A stretch of DNA of 64,000 nucleotides, from positions 9,640,893 through 9,704,892 of the forward strand of contig CP141149.1 in NCBI GenBank assembly GCA_035235625.1, given 5' to 3'. Source of the stretch: Saururus chinensis. Taxonomy: Eukaryota > Streptophyta > Magnoliopsida > Piperales > Saururaceae. Position numbers and translations under genes: made by a program. The notes beneath the pieces were generated by a model. It had not been told where the DNA came from. It ran no database searches and was given only the letters and a program-made list of their open reading frames with translations. Shown here in pieces: positions 1 through 9,939 of this stretch; position 1 is the stretch's first letter; the number at the start of each line of letters is the position of its first letter.

Positions 1-930
1 TTTTTCTGCTGGCACGATGCAGTCTCCAACTCAATCACAAAAGTTTGCAAGTGCTGAAGTTCTTCCTACACCAGATTTAGTACTTACTGAACCAAATGCT
101 AACTTAAATGAAACACCCACAGTTCATTCAGAAGGGAATACATCTCTATGGGAGAACACTAATCTTCCTGAGATTCCGGATACCTTGAAATCTGCAGAGT
201 CAGATGTGAGTCAGCATTTTAAAAGATATTGTCATTGGTTATTGTAGACTTAATTTGCTTGACTCAGCCTAAATTCTTGCAGGAGCTGAATTTTTTGGAG
301 CCAGATAGTGGGCACTCTGGTAAGTATCAGATGATAATGTAATCTGTTAAAGTTTGCATTTTAATTTAGTTGTTACACTCAACAAATCATTATCTCAATT
401 ATCAAGAAAGTACTTGTTCTAACATTTATTTTTTATTTATTCGTGATTTAAACTTTTTGAATGTTTGTGCAATTTGAATTTTAGGCTATGATGAAAATGA
501 TGTTGGCAGTTTATCTGCAAGGACAAGGTAAAGTAATTTCTCTTATAGATCTTAAGTTTTAATTTCTTCTTCCTGTCAATGTATTTTATTAGCACTGACG
601 CATCTATTTGTAGGGTTGTAGCTCAGTATTTCATTAAGAAATCTCCAGCAGCCAAATTTTCAGATTTTCAGTCTGGAGAGTTGAGCTTGAACATGATACT
701 GGATGGGAAAACAAGAAAACAGTGTGCACGGATTTTTTTTGAAACTCTGGTAAATACAGTTGTGTGTAGTTGTCCATGTTTATATTTTACCATTGAAAAG
801 TAGTTGTTCACTTGCTTTACTCCTTGGTTAGGTTCTAAAAAGTAGTAGACTTATCGATGTACACCAAGAAGAAGCATATGGAGACATTATATTTTCATTG
901 AACCCCACAATTTTGAGTGAAAAGCTTTGA
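1..930 (+). CDS. RAD21/SCC1-type cohesin subunit, C-terminal exons (5' partial)
   Basis: This is the 3' end of an alpha-kleisin gene; RAD21/SCC1 proteins close the cohesin ring around sister chromatids and bind the SMC1 ATPase head through a C-terminal winged helix. Exons join in frame as 1-205 (open at the window edge), 283-319, 485-527, 614-749 and 832-930, all with GT-AG introns, ending at TGA 928-930. The last two exons encode the winged helix: VVAQYFIKK, then GKTRKQCARIFFETL, then an EEAYGDIIFSLNP stretch that matches the plant family. The upstream exons are acidic and low in complexity, as in the kleisin linker before the C-terminal domain. Plants carry several paralogues (SYN1-SYN4); the short C-terminal tail suggests a mitotic type, but I cannot assign one. 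The N-terminal SMC3-binding domain and separase sites lie outside the window. No stops or frameshifts are seen. Confidence 0.93.
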
Positions 931-2290
931 AGACTGTTTTACCACTTTTTTTGGTTATGCGCTTATGTAAAAAGGTACAAGCCCCTACCCCTTCTGTTGT
1001 GTTTTTTATCTTTATAGAAGATTTATTTAGCCAGTCTTCAACAAAACATGTATGTGTTATTGTTCTTTTGCAAGAAGCTGGCACCTGGGAGATTGCTGTA
1101 GTGTCTTTTTGTTTTTTGTCACCTGAGCACTTGTTTCACGAATGTGTTGTGCACAATAGCACCTCGATCAAGCATCAGAAGGCTTTTTTCAACAGTTTAC
1201 TTTTCTGGCAAACAAGAAAGTACCTTGGCATTTGAGTTGCTACTTCCTTTTTTCTCAGGAGATTTATTGGATATATTTACTAACAGCTTCTTAACAAATC
1301 TGTGGTTTTGTGTAGGTACAAGATGCAATTTGGATGGAGTTCTGCTAACTTAAAAGGTCACCTAGATGAAGGCAATATTGGGTGTGTATAATGATTAGTT
1401 ATAATTGTAATTAAAATTTTGGGTTAGCTTGAACAAGTTTGTCTTATATTTATTGTGCATAAAGCCTTTTAGCTGCCACAACTATAGATTGCCCTCCTCT
1501 ACTGTTGACAATCCAAAGACCGTTTATGACAAACTTTTTGTTAAAGAAGGGCAGCTAATCACTTTAGTAGTTTTGATCTTAATTGTTTTTTTCTGTTAGC
1601 TTTGATATAACCAAGTTGAACATTCTGTTGTGTAGTTCAAATTGAGGATTTAATAGAATCAGTTCAGTAGATAAGCCGGAATTGAGGATTTTTAAAGTTG
1701 ACTTTGGGTTTGAAGTGAGCTTTTTACCCGGTTATCCATATGTTTTTATGATGGGAAATGGGTGCGGAATGGGTAAGAAATGAGGAAATGGGTATGAAGG
1801 TGGATAAAACCTTACTAGACCCATTGATGGCCCCAATCGCCACCACTGGCGACTTGTCCACCATCTCCTTCGACATGAAGGCACGGGCACCTGTTTTGGC
1901 GTGAACATGGAAGTAGAGCTGATCAGATCCTTGTAGCATAGGAGGCCTCAGCCGTGTTGGGGCTGCTGGTGCTGACTAGCAACATGGAGCTGATGAACGA
2001 GATCATTGATAGGGAAGACAAGAAGGTGCTGAGGGAGGGGGATTATGCTGAACTGAGGAAGGGTTGCCAATGGGTTGGGTAAGGCTTAACCTGCCTCCAT
2101 ACTCCATTAAAAAATACTAGTTAGCTCAATCTGCATGAGAAATTAGATTCGAAGGTAGGGCACCTGTAGCCATTTCTTGATGGCAATCCCTTTCCAACCG
2201 ATCATGACCATCCAAGAGCTTAAGACAAGGAGCTGCATCTGGGAAGATAAGTAGCGGGAAAGTGGGGACTGGTGAAGGGGTTTGGGGATT
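931..2290. other. downstream flank of the cohesin gene, no gene recognised
   Basis: The first few hundred bases are probably the 3' UTR and AT-rich flank. Around 1800-2090 there is a more GC-rich stretch with short codon-like runs on both strands, such as a plus-strand piece reading LLVLTSNMELMNEIIDRED, but with stops and no recognisable family. It may be a decayed gene fragment. Confidence 0.4.
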
Positions 2291-2294
2291 GGAA

Positions 2295-3290
2295 AAATGC
2301 CACGGCAACCAGTCCCAATAGCAGCAGTCGAAGCCAAATGGATTGAGGAATATCAAAGGCGAATGAGGTGAAGGTCCTGGTGGGCGTTCCATTGCTAGGG
2401 ATCATGCTGATGAGGAAGAATTCCATTTTAACGATCATGTCTATTGGCTGAAAGTTGTCTTCCTTGAGGGTGCTTCTGGTAACCTTGATTTCGATTAAAA
2501 GTACGATATTTTTAGATTATGTCATTTTAAAACACAAGATATATGAGATTTGTATTTAAGATATTTTGTGCTTAGGAACAGTTTGATTTTAAGATTAGGA
2601 TTTTAAATACGCTCATTTGGGTACGTGGAATTTGTGTAAGATTTGATTTTGATTTTGATATAACAAAACAAAATTTAGAGTATTTTTTTTATTTTTATAA
2701 AATTTATCTAATAATTTTTATAAAAATCCTCTCACTTCATTGCAATGCTCTCTACTCTTGGGATGACAACACCAATAACCCAATTTCATAATAACAAGCA
2801 TATGTTGTGCTTCTTTGGTTTTCATTAGTCCCTATGATCTCTTACGTGGATAAAGATGTTTCACCATCCTCTTAAAGCTTTCTTTTCAAATAAATTGGAA
2901 CAAAGCAGCTCCCCTGGTCCAATCGATCTGAAACTCAGAATTTGACTGCAGTTTTGATAATTCTGTCAATTGTAGTCATTTATTATTGAATAGCTTGTTT
3001 CATTTGAAAGACTTTCATGTCGATGGAATAAGGGAATCATGTATTTGCGATTACTAAGAGGCTAATAATCATAACTGTGGGATTTTGTTTTGGATCAATA
3101 GCAAAGACTCTTCACATAGGCCTATAATAAAACAACGATGAAAATGATACTACATCTTTATGTTTCGACACAAGCTTGTAATTGCAACTGGCCATGGCCG
3201 TGGCAGTCACAAATCAAGGAGAGACAAGTTCATTGCTTGTATGTTTTTTGGTACAATTGAAGAAAATCAAAATCACGCACATGTGAAAAG
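2295..3290 (+). repeat. segmental duplication copy A, left part
   Basis: This stretch matches 29740-30735 closely along its whole length, including the shared landmarks CTCATTTGGGTACGTGGAAT and GACTGGCCATGGCCGTG. It breaks off at 3290, where a copia element inserted, and resumes at 18776. Copies B (29740-31640) and C (about 33390-34490) lie downstream. Confidence 0.85.
2468..3290. mobile_element. putative non-autonomous TIR element, copy A left half
   Basis: The element starts GGGTGCTTCTGGTAAC and, after the copia insertion, ends at 19128 with a sequence whose reverse complement begins AGGTTGCGCTTGGCAAC. These look like imperfect terminal inverted repeats, and the reconstructed length is near 1.18 kb. 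No ORF of note is present. The ends resemble GG-GC-TTTGG termini of PIF/Harbinger-like elements, but no clear TSD was found, so the class is open. Confidence 0.45.
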
Positions 3291-3518
3291 TGAGAACAAT
3301 TGGCCAAAAAGTAGTATGTATTACATTGCTGTGTATAGGTATATACAGATACATACATGTGTTTCCTTTCAGGAAAAAGCCAAAGAAGTGATGTACATCT
3401 AGAGAGTGACAAGTAGAAGGTGGAGATGGTAAGAAGAGGGGAGTCCAAGATCTATGAGGTAGCATGGGGGGCATGTAGCTAGATTGCCATAGTAGCAAGT
3501 GCTGAGGTGACCTTAATA
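3291..3518 (-). repeat. copia 3' LTR (left)
   Basis: This 228 bp LTR matches 18544-18770. On the element's strand it begins TATTAAGGTCACC and ends TTCTCA, giving non-canonical TA...CA termini instead of TG...CA. The TSD AAAAG abuts it on the outside. Confidence 0.92.
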
Positions 3519-3531
3519 GCCCCCGACAAAC
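3519..3531 (-). other. polypurine tract of the copia element
   Basis: On the minus strand a G-rich run (TTTGTCGGGGGC) sits immediately before the 3' LTR, where the plus-strand primer tract is expected. Confidence 0.7.
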
Positions 3532-3570
3532 TCATGGTGGCGGTAAACCCATGAGTTTAGAGCACAACAA

Positions 3571-5474
3571 CTAAAACTGCTTGATGGAGAGAGGCTTAGT
3601 GAGGACATCGGCCACCTGCTGAGCGGAGGGAATATGCTGGACCTCTATCTTTCCTGCTAAGACCTGCTCCTGAACGTAGTGATGATTGATCTTGATGTGC
3701 TTGGTTCGGGCGTGGAACACGGGGTTAGCCGAGAGAGAAATTACGGACTTATTGTTGCACCATAGGATAGGGGTGGAAGGGAGGGATACTAAGGAAGGTA
3801 AGGACCATGCGAGCCCAAGTAATCTTATTGGCTGTGCTAGAGAGGGCTTGGTATTTGGCTTCGGTAGAGGAGTGGGCCACTGTGTCTTGCTTCTTGGAAT
3901 TCCATATAGGTTGGGGTTGGGACCTAGGTAGAGGCAGTAGCCGGAGATAGACTGATGATCGATGGGGTCACTGGCCCAGTCAGAGTCAAAGAAGGCATAG
4001 AGGGTAAAGTCACCAGGTCTGAAGAGGAGCCCATGAGTGAAGGTACATTTGAGGTAGTGGAGGATACGTTTAACAGCCATGTAGTGAGAGGTGGAGGGGT
4101 TGTGCATATGTTGACATACATAGTTGATGGCATAGGCAAGGTTGGTAGGAGTAGAGGTGAGGTATTGTAAGGCGTCAACAATGCTTTTGTAGTGAGAGGG
4201 TTTGGGAAAGGGGGGGGGGGCATGGGGATCGAGGGGAGGGCGTTTGTAAGTGGTGGGAGTGGGGGATTCCTTGCATTGGGACATCGAAGCACGGGCAAGG
4301 ATATTAAGGGCGTATTGGGGTTGGGAGAGGAAGAGGTGCGGGTGACTTCAATGCCTAGGAAGTAGTGGAGATCACCAAGGTCTTTTATGGCAAAGGTAGA
4401 GCTAAGGAAGGAGATGACTTTGTGGATGAATGGGGGGTGGTTTTCCAGTGATGATGATGTCATTGACGTAGAGGACAAGGATGGTGATGTGGGAGCCTCA
4501 GGTGTGAAGAAAAAGAGAGGTGTTGACGTGACAGGAGATGAATCCAAGGGAGAGGAGGTAAGTGGAGAGGCGAAGGTACCAAGCTTGTGGGGCTTATTTG
4601 AGGCCATAGAGGGCCTTGTAGAGGAGACAAACATGGTCGGGCTGGTTTTTATCACGGTAGCCGGGAGATTGTTCCATATAGAGTTCTTCGGTGATGGTGC
4701 CATGAAAGAGGCGGAGGGTGGCGAGGGTTTGTTTAAGGGTCCCATTCGGCCATGGCATGGAAGAGGGAAGCATTCGGTGATGTTGGATTTGAGTTTAAGG
4801 GGGTAAAGCCAAGTGTAATGGGAGAAGTCATCGACGAAGATCACGTAGTAGCAAAAGCCAAGAAAGGATGTGACCGGAGAAGGACCCCAAACATCCAATG
4901 GACGAGTTCAAGGGGGTGCGAGGTGCTCTTTTGGGAGAGCAGGAAGGGGAGTTTGTGCGCTTTACTAGTTAGACAACTATTACAATCTAAGGATGACATT
5001 TTGTAGTGGAGGATGGATACCCAAGGGGATGATGCCAAAGGGTGGAGGAGGCGGAAGCAAGCAAGGCGGTAGGAGACATGGTGATGGTAGAAGACACCGG
5101 ATAGACACCATGTCTGCATGGTCCTCGAAAGAGTATGCGCCGAGAGCTAGCATCCTGGATGGTAACATGAGAGCCATCAAATGTTAGCGAGCAGTTATTA
5201 TGAAGAACGAGTTTATGAACGAAAAGATGATTGTGAGAGATAGACAAAGTATGTAAAACATTGCGAAGGGTAAGGTTAGAGGTGCCAAGATGGAGGGTGG
5301 TGTGACCCATGAATTGACATGGTCAGACGTTGAGTGTGGCACGTGGAGGGAGAGGTTTCCAAGATTTGCGATCATGTGGTCTGAGGCACTGCTATCAAGG
5401 AGCCACTTGGTGGGAGCCTCCAAGACGAGGATGCGCCAGCGGAGAGCATGAGGGCACCAGAGGAGAAGCTGCCG
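3571..5474 (-). pseudogene. copia pol remnant: protease, integrase, RT, RNase H
   Basis: Read on the minus strand from 5474: an aspartic protease motif (KWLLDSSASDHM, with Ser-Ser where Ser-Gly is usual); a GAG-pre-integrase region (5310-4990); and the integrase core start (MDVWGPSPVTSFLGF, YVIFVDDFSHYTWLYPLK, near 4898-4780). Then comes an abrupt jump into the middle of RT (TEELYMEQSPGY, LYKALYGLK, near 4720-4580), the RT active-site block as YVNDII near 4460, the connection motif FAIKDLGDLHYFLGIEV, and RNase H with DSDWASDP and LTKPLSIKQF at 4284-3571. The jump removes the rest of integrase and the RT N-terminus. LKQAP reads LK-stop-AP. Several frameshifts separate the blocks, while RNase H remains open for 237 codons. 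The protein cannot be functional. Confidence 0.9.
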
Positions 5475-6085
5475 TGTCACGCCCTGGCGATGCCCGACCC
5501 GAGCCGAACCCGGTCCAGGGGCCGGTCAAGCGCGTGGGGGTGATGAAGTGGAAATTGAGAAACAATTCTAGCGGAAGACTTAACCCTAACCACGGGCGAT
5601 TAACAGCAACACGGAGTGCGCACAATCCTTTGAGCAAGAGTAAATAAAAGGGAAGGAAAAGGTGTTGCTTATCACAAGGTAAACAACAATCTCAAACCCA
5701 CAAACTTAGTTAAGTAAAGCCCACACCGGCTCAAAATAAGTCATAAGCATCACAACTGCAAAATATGACATAAATCCAAACAAGAACCCTACACAAAGGT
5801 TCGAACATAAAACATGAAATAAACGCAGGTAAGTCACGCAATGATCTCCATCATCACACCCAAGCTACCTCTGACCTTTCCTCATAGAGGCAATCCTGTC
5901 CGTCTGCGTGTCGCACCACGCAGCCCCAAATCAAAACACAAAAAGAGGGGTGAGTTTTAACACTCAGCAATGGTTTTAATATCACTGTCAACGTAGAAAA
6001 TACGATAGCTTAGAAATGAGATCGTTCAGATCAAAGATTTACATAGTGCATCACTTTCTGATCACACATTCATATCACTTAACAC

Positions 6086-6770
6086 TGCATCATAATGCAT
6101 AATTCAACCTGCATGAATGTATCTCTAGCATACATATTCCCACATGCATTCACATCATAACCAATCCCGCATGGATGTATCTCTAACATACATATTCCCA
6201 CATGCATAATATCATCACAAACTGCATGGATGTATCTCTAACATATATATTCCCACATGCATTATTTCACAATTCAACCTGCATGGATGTATCTCTAACA
6301 TACATATTCCACATGCATAATATTAAAATCAACATGCATGGATGTATCTCTAACATACATATTCCACATGCATTATATCAAATCAAACTGCATGGATGTA
6401 TTTCAAACATACATATTCCTCATGCATTTTATCAAATCAACCTGCATAGATGTATCTCTAACATACATATTCCCACATGCATTATTTCACAATTCAACCT
6501 GCATGGATGTATCTCTAACATACATATTCCACATGCATAATATCAAAATCAACATGCATGGATGTATCTCTAACATACATATTCCACATGCATTATATCA
6601 AATCAAACTGCATGGATGTATCTCAAACATACATATTCCTCATGCATTTTATCAAATCAACTTGCATGGATGTATCTCTAACATACATATTCTCACATGC
6701 ATTACATCAAAATCAACATGCATGGATGTATTTCTAACATACATATTCCCACATGCATAATGTCATCACA
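6086..6770 (+). repeat. about 55 bp tandem array inside solo LTR 1
   Basis: About twelve copies of a unit containing GATGTATCTCTAACATACAT and a CACATGCAT segment are found. Because the unit often keeps frame, it creates spurious ORFs with repeated MDVSLTYIF-like peptides. The equivalent part of the inverse LTR (16560-17035) has a related but independently diverged array. Confidence 0.9.
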
Positions 6771-7169
6771 ATCAACCTCCATCAAGGAGTAATCACACAT
6801 AATGTCACACAGACGGGAGCATAGACAAGGCCACGAAGGCGTGTCATGGTCCAAAATTCTACACAAGAATTCAAGAAAGATCGGGGTTGTCAATCCCTAA
6901 TACTGCTCGCCCTGGACGATCTTGGCCAAGGATGTCCCATTCTCACACAGAGAATCTAGAGCAGGGGTGTTCGCCCAGGGACATCTCCTGCGGAGGGAAG
7001 AGCCCGAGTTCTCACACAGAGAACCCTAGAACACGTGGTAGCGGGGTGCACACTGCATACCACACTGGATTCTTAGGGTCCAGATGACACACATAATAAC
7101 ATTCTCACAATCCGCAAGACAAGTACACAACTCGTCCCCACATCATTCCATTTAATTAGACTCAACCTG

Positions 7170-7275
7170 GGGAGTGCACTCGTTCCACACAGGAACTTCA
7201 AATCATTCCACACAGGAGCTTCAAATCGTTCCACACAGGAACTTCAAATCGTCCCACACAGGAACTTCAAATCAA
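7170..7275 (+). repeat. about 25 bp tandem repeat in solo LTR 1
   Basis: Four to five copies of a unit containing CACACAGGAACTTCAAATC are present. They encode nothing recognisable. Confidence 0.8.
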
Positions 7276-9211
7276 AATATGTCCTTTCGGACCAATCAAC
7301 TTGCGATTAATCCACGACCGATCAATCCGGCACACAATTCCATCACATTGCATCCAATCGGTCAAATTCGATTAATCACGATGAAGCCTCAATTGGAAAT
7401 CCATTTTCATGATGCATGCAGCATGGTACATACGTGGGCAAAGCATACATGAATCTTAATCCATGATAAGTGCTCTCACCAGCCCTTAATGCATCATTCA
7501 TAATCACAATATTAAGCTTCAACATCATCATTTGACCCCACATGTGTGTGTGTATCTAGTAGAAACATTTCACATAATGCATGCCATCATGCTTGAAATT
7601 AAACTCACTACCACACTACACATGTGAATTTCTATCTAAACATGAATTCTAGCGGAAATCATAGTAGAAGAATCGTTGAAATCATAGCTAAATTCAAAAC
7701 TCAACCACAAAGGCTAAACGCATATAACTTCACTCATTTCATCATTGAGTCATGACATTCACCAACATCCACACACCACTAACCACAATCTATCATGACA
7801 AATCGGTCCAATAATGATTGTAGTCTTACTGAAAATATATGCTTAAGCAAAGGGAAACAACCATTCATAATTTCAAGATAACGATTCCAACATCATGCCA
7901 CAAAACATAAGTCATTCCACCATCCCTAAGCATATGTCTCAACTCCATAAACTCAATAGCATGCATTTCCAGTAGCTTAACATAGCTTAAAACACTCCAC
8001 ATTCATATAAAATTGGCAAGCTAAAGTGGAATCATCAAAATAGACATCATATGCACAACATGCAATTTTCTGTGTAGCCGATCGATCGCCCCGCAGGGCC
8101 GATTGATCGCCAACACGGCAGAACAGTCATCTTCTTCCTTTCGCAAAATCAAACCGAAACACCATAGATAACACTTCAAATCCACATCTAACACCCTAAT
8201 CATCATCAAAAGTCCTCCTTGACTTCCAGAATATCAAACCAAACCATAATAATGCAAAACCCTAAGAAATCGGTATTAAATAATTCCATTTTCTAATCTT
8301 ACCATTAACACACTAAATCAAGCAAACTATTTCGAAATAAGCTAAAAATGGAGAGTTTTAACATGGACAAACAGAGATTTTGAAGACCCATTACCTCAGC
8401 ACTTGATTAAGCTCGGATTGAAGAGTCACCCTTCTTGAAATCCTTGAAAACACAATGAGTTTGAATTAAACTCTAATAGAAATCGATTTACTCAAGAAAT
8501 CCCTAATTAAATCTTAGATCTAGGGCTTGTTGGTAGTAAAAATTGAATTTTGAATGTTAGGGTTTGTAGTAAAACACAAATCAGTAGTTTTTTATGGTCA
8601 AAAACGAATTGAATCAAGGGGAAAATGGTAGATTTGGAAGAAATAAAGAGAAAAGCCATAGATTAGTGCTTAATTATAGTAAGCTTACCTTAATCGGCTT
8701 CTAATTCGGGCCTAAGTGGGGATTAGGCCAGCCCTCCTTCCTTAGCCTATTCCCAAAAATGGAAATGGCTCTGGTTTGCCCTTTTATAGTAAGGGTTGGG
8801 GTAGGCATAGGTAAGTTTTGGGGTGTAAATATGAAAAGTAGGTTAAAAGTGGGTATTTTACAAATTTAAGCACAATTTAAGCCTAATAAAATTCTGAAAA
8901 TTTTTGTGGGACCTTAAGTATATGTCTAGGTTCATTTGACATAAAAATAAAATTTTTGACGGTGGGGCCCACAGGGGTCCCGCCAAAGCCCTAATTTTTG
9001 AGAAAATAGTGAAAATTCTGAAAAATCTCAAAAATTTAAATTTGGTCTAAAATCACTTAAAACCACTAATATTGAAGTTAATTTTGGTTAAAACCATCAC
9101 AAACACTAGTTATTTTACGAAATCACAGAATAAGATCAGAAAACACGTAAATCTCACGATAACCAATAATTAAAGAAAACCAAAACCGGTTTAAAGATGA
9201 GGGTCCTTACA

Positions 9212-9939
9212 CGCCGGGGCTAGAGTAGTGCTCCCAACAAGTCTTGGTGGAGTGGTTGGTCCTATCGCAAATCTGACAGGGGGGTCGAGGGCTGCGACCA
9301 CGAGGACCCGAGCACCGACTGCTACTAGGAAAGCCACCACATGGTCCGGGAGCCCCACGGCCGTCGGCCGACGGGGTGGGAGAAGCAAGCCCCCCCCTCC
9401 CCCCATGCGTGGGGAGGGACCGGAGGCAGGGGACCATAGGTGGTAGGTGGGGCAGCACCATAGGAGGCAATGGGAGCTCTAGTGGCTGGAGGAGAGTGAT
9501 GCCATGGGTGGCGGGCAATGAGGGCTGTTGCAGGAGGCAGGCCCACAGTGGGGGCAACAGGGGCATGAGCAAGGGTGACTTCCTCGGCGATGAGAAATGT
9601 CCAAAGTTCCGGGAGGGGAATGGAAACACCATGAGCACGGAGGGTGGCAGAGAAGACAAAGTACGTGCCAGAGAGGCCGTTCAATGTCTTGTGGAAGAGG
9701 TCAAGGTCCGAAATGGGAGTGCCAATTGCAACAAGCTGATCGGCATAAGCTTTTAGGCTGTCGAGATGCACCGTCATAGTGCCGTCGCCTTGGACATGGG
9801 CAGCGAGACTCTCTTTCACATTGAGGATGTGAACTGGGGAGGTGGAGAGGAAGCGATCCTCAGCGGTAGTCCAAAGGGTAGCAGCAGAATCAAGGCCGAT
9901 GAAGTAGTTGAGTAATGAGGGAGAAATGGTGGTGATAAT
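9212..9939 (-). pseudogene. copia gag, middle and zinc-knuckle part
   Basis: On the minus strand this stretch encodes the UBN2/copia gag core (LSTSPVHILNVKESLAAHVQ, LDSLKAYADQLVAIGTPISD, FHKTLNGLSGTYF), then a Pro-rich linker and a CX2CX4HX4C zinc knuckle (CQICDRTNHSTKTC) close to 9250. The reading frame is open over about 160 codons but shifts within the linker. It is bounded by solo LTR 1 on the left and the 9940-13836 insertion on the right. Confidence 0.88.

Larger units (their letters stand above)
5475..9211 (-). mobile_element. solo LTR 1 (about 3.7 kb, gypsy-like)
   Basis: The stretch begins TGTCACGCCC and ends CCTTACA on the plus strand, flanked by TGCCG (5470-5474) and CGCCG (9212-9216), a 5 bp TSD with one mismatch. 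It lies between the copia gag zinc knuckle and the protease. The mirror-image LTR at 13998-17671 matches it along its length in inverse orientation. A TATA-like box (TATAAAAG on the minus strand, near 8781-8788) shows that transcription would run leftwards. No coding region is present. It is taken as a product of LTR-LTR recombination; assignment to gypsy is by length and style only. Confidence 0.88.

Noticed and set aside
4387-4806. 139-codon plus-strand ORF
   Set aside because: The antisense shadow of the copia RT region on the minus strand.
6202-6760. Two long ORFs with repeated MDVSLTYIF-like peptides
   Set aside because: They arise from the in-frame 55 bp minisatellite of solo LTR 1 and have no protein character.
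6086-6770. CRISPR-like regular array
   Set aside because: The repeats are contiguous and the apparent spacers are part of the repeat unit; the DNA is plant and inside an LTR.
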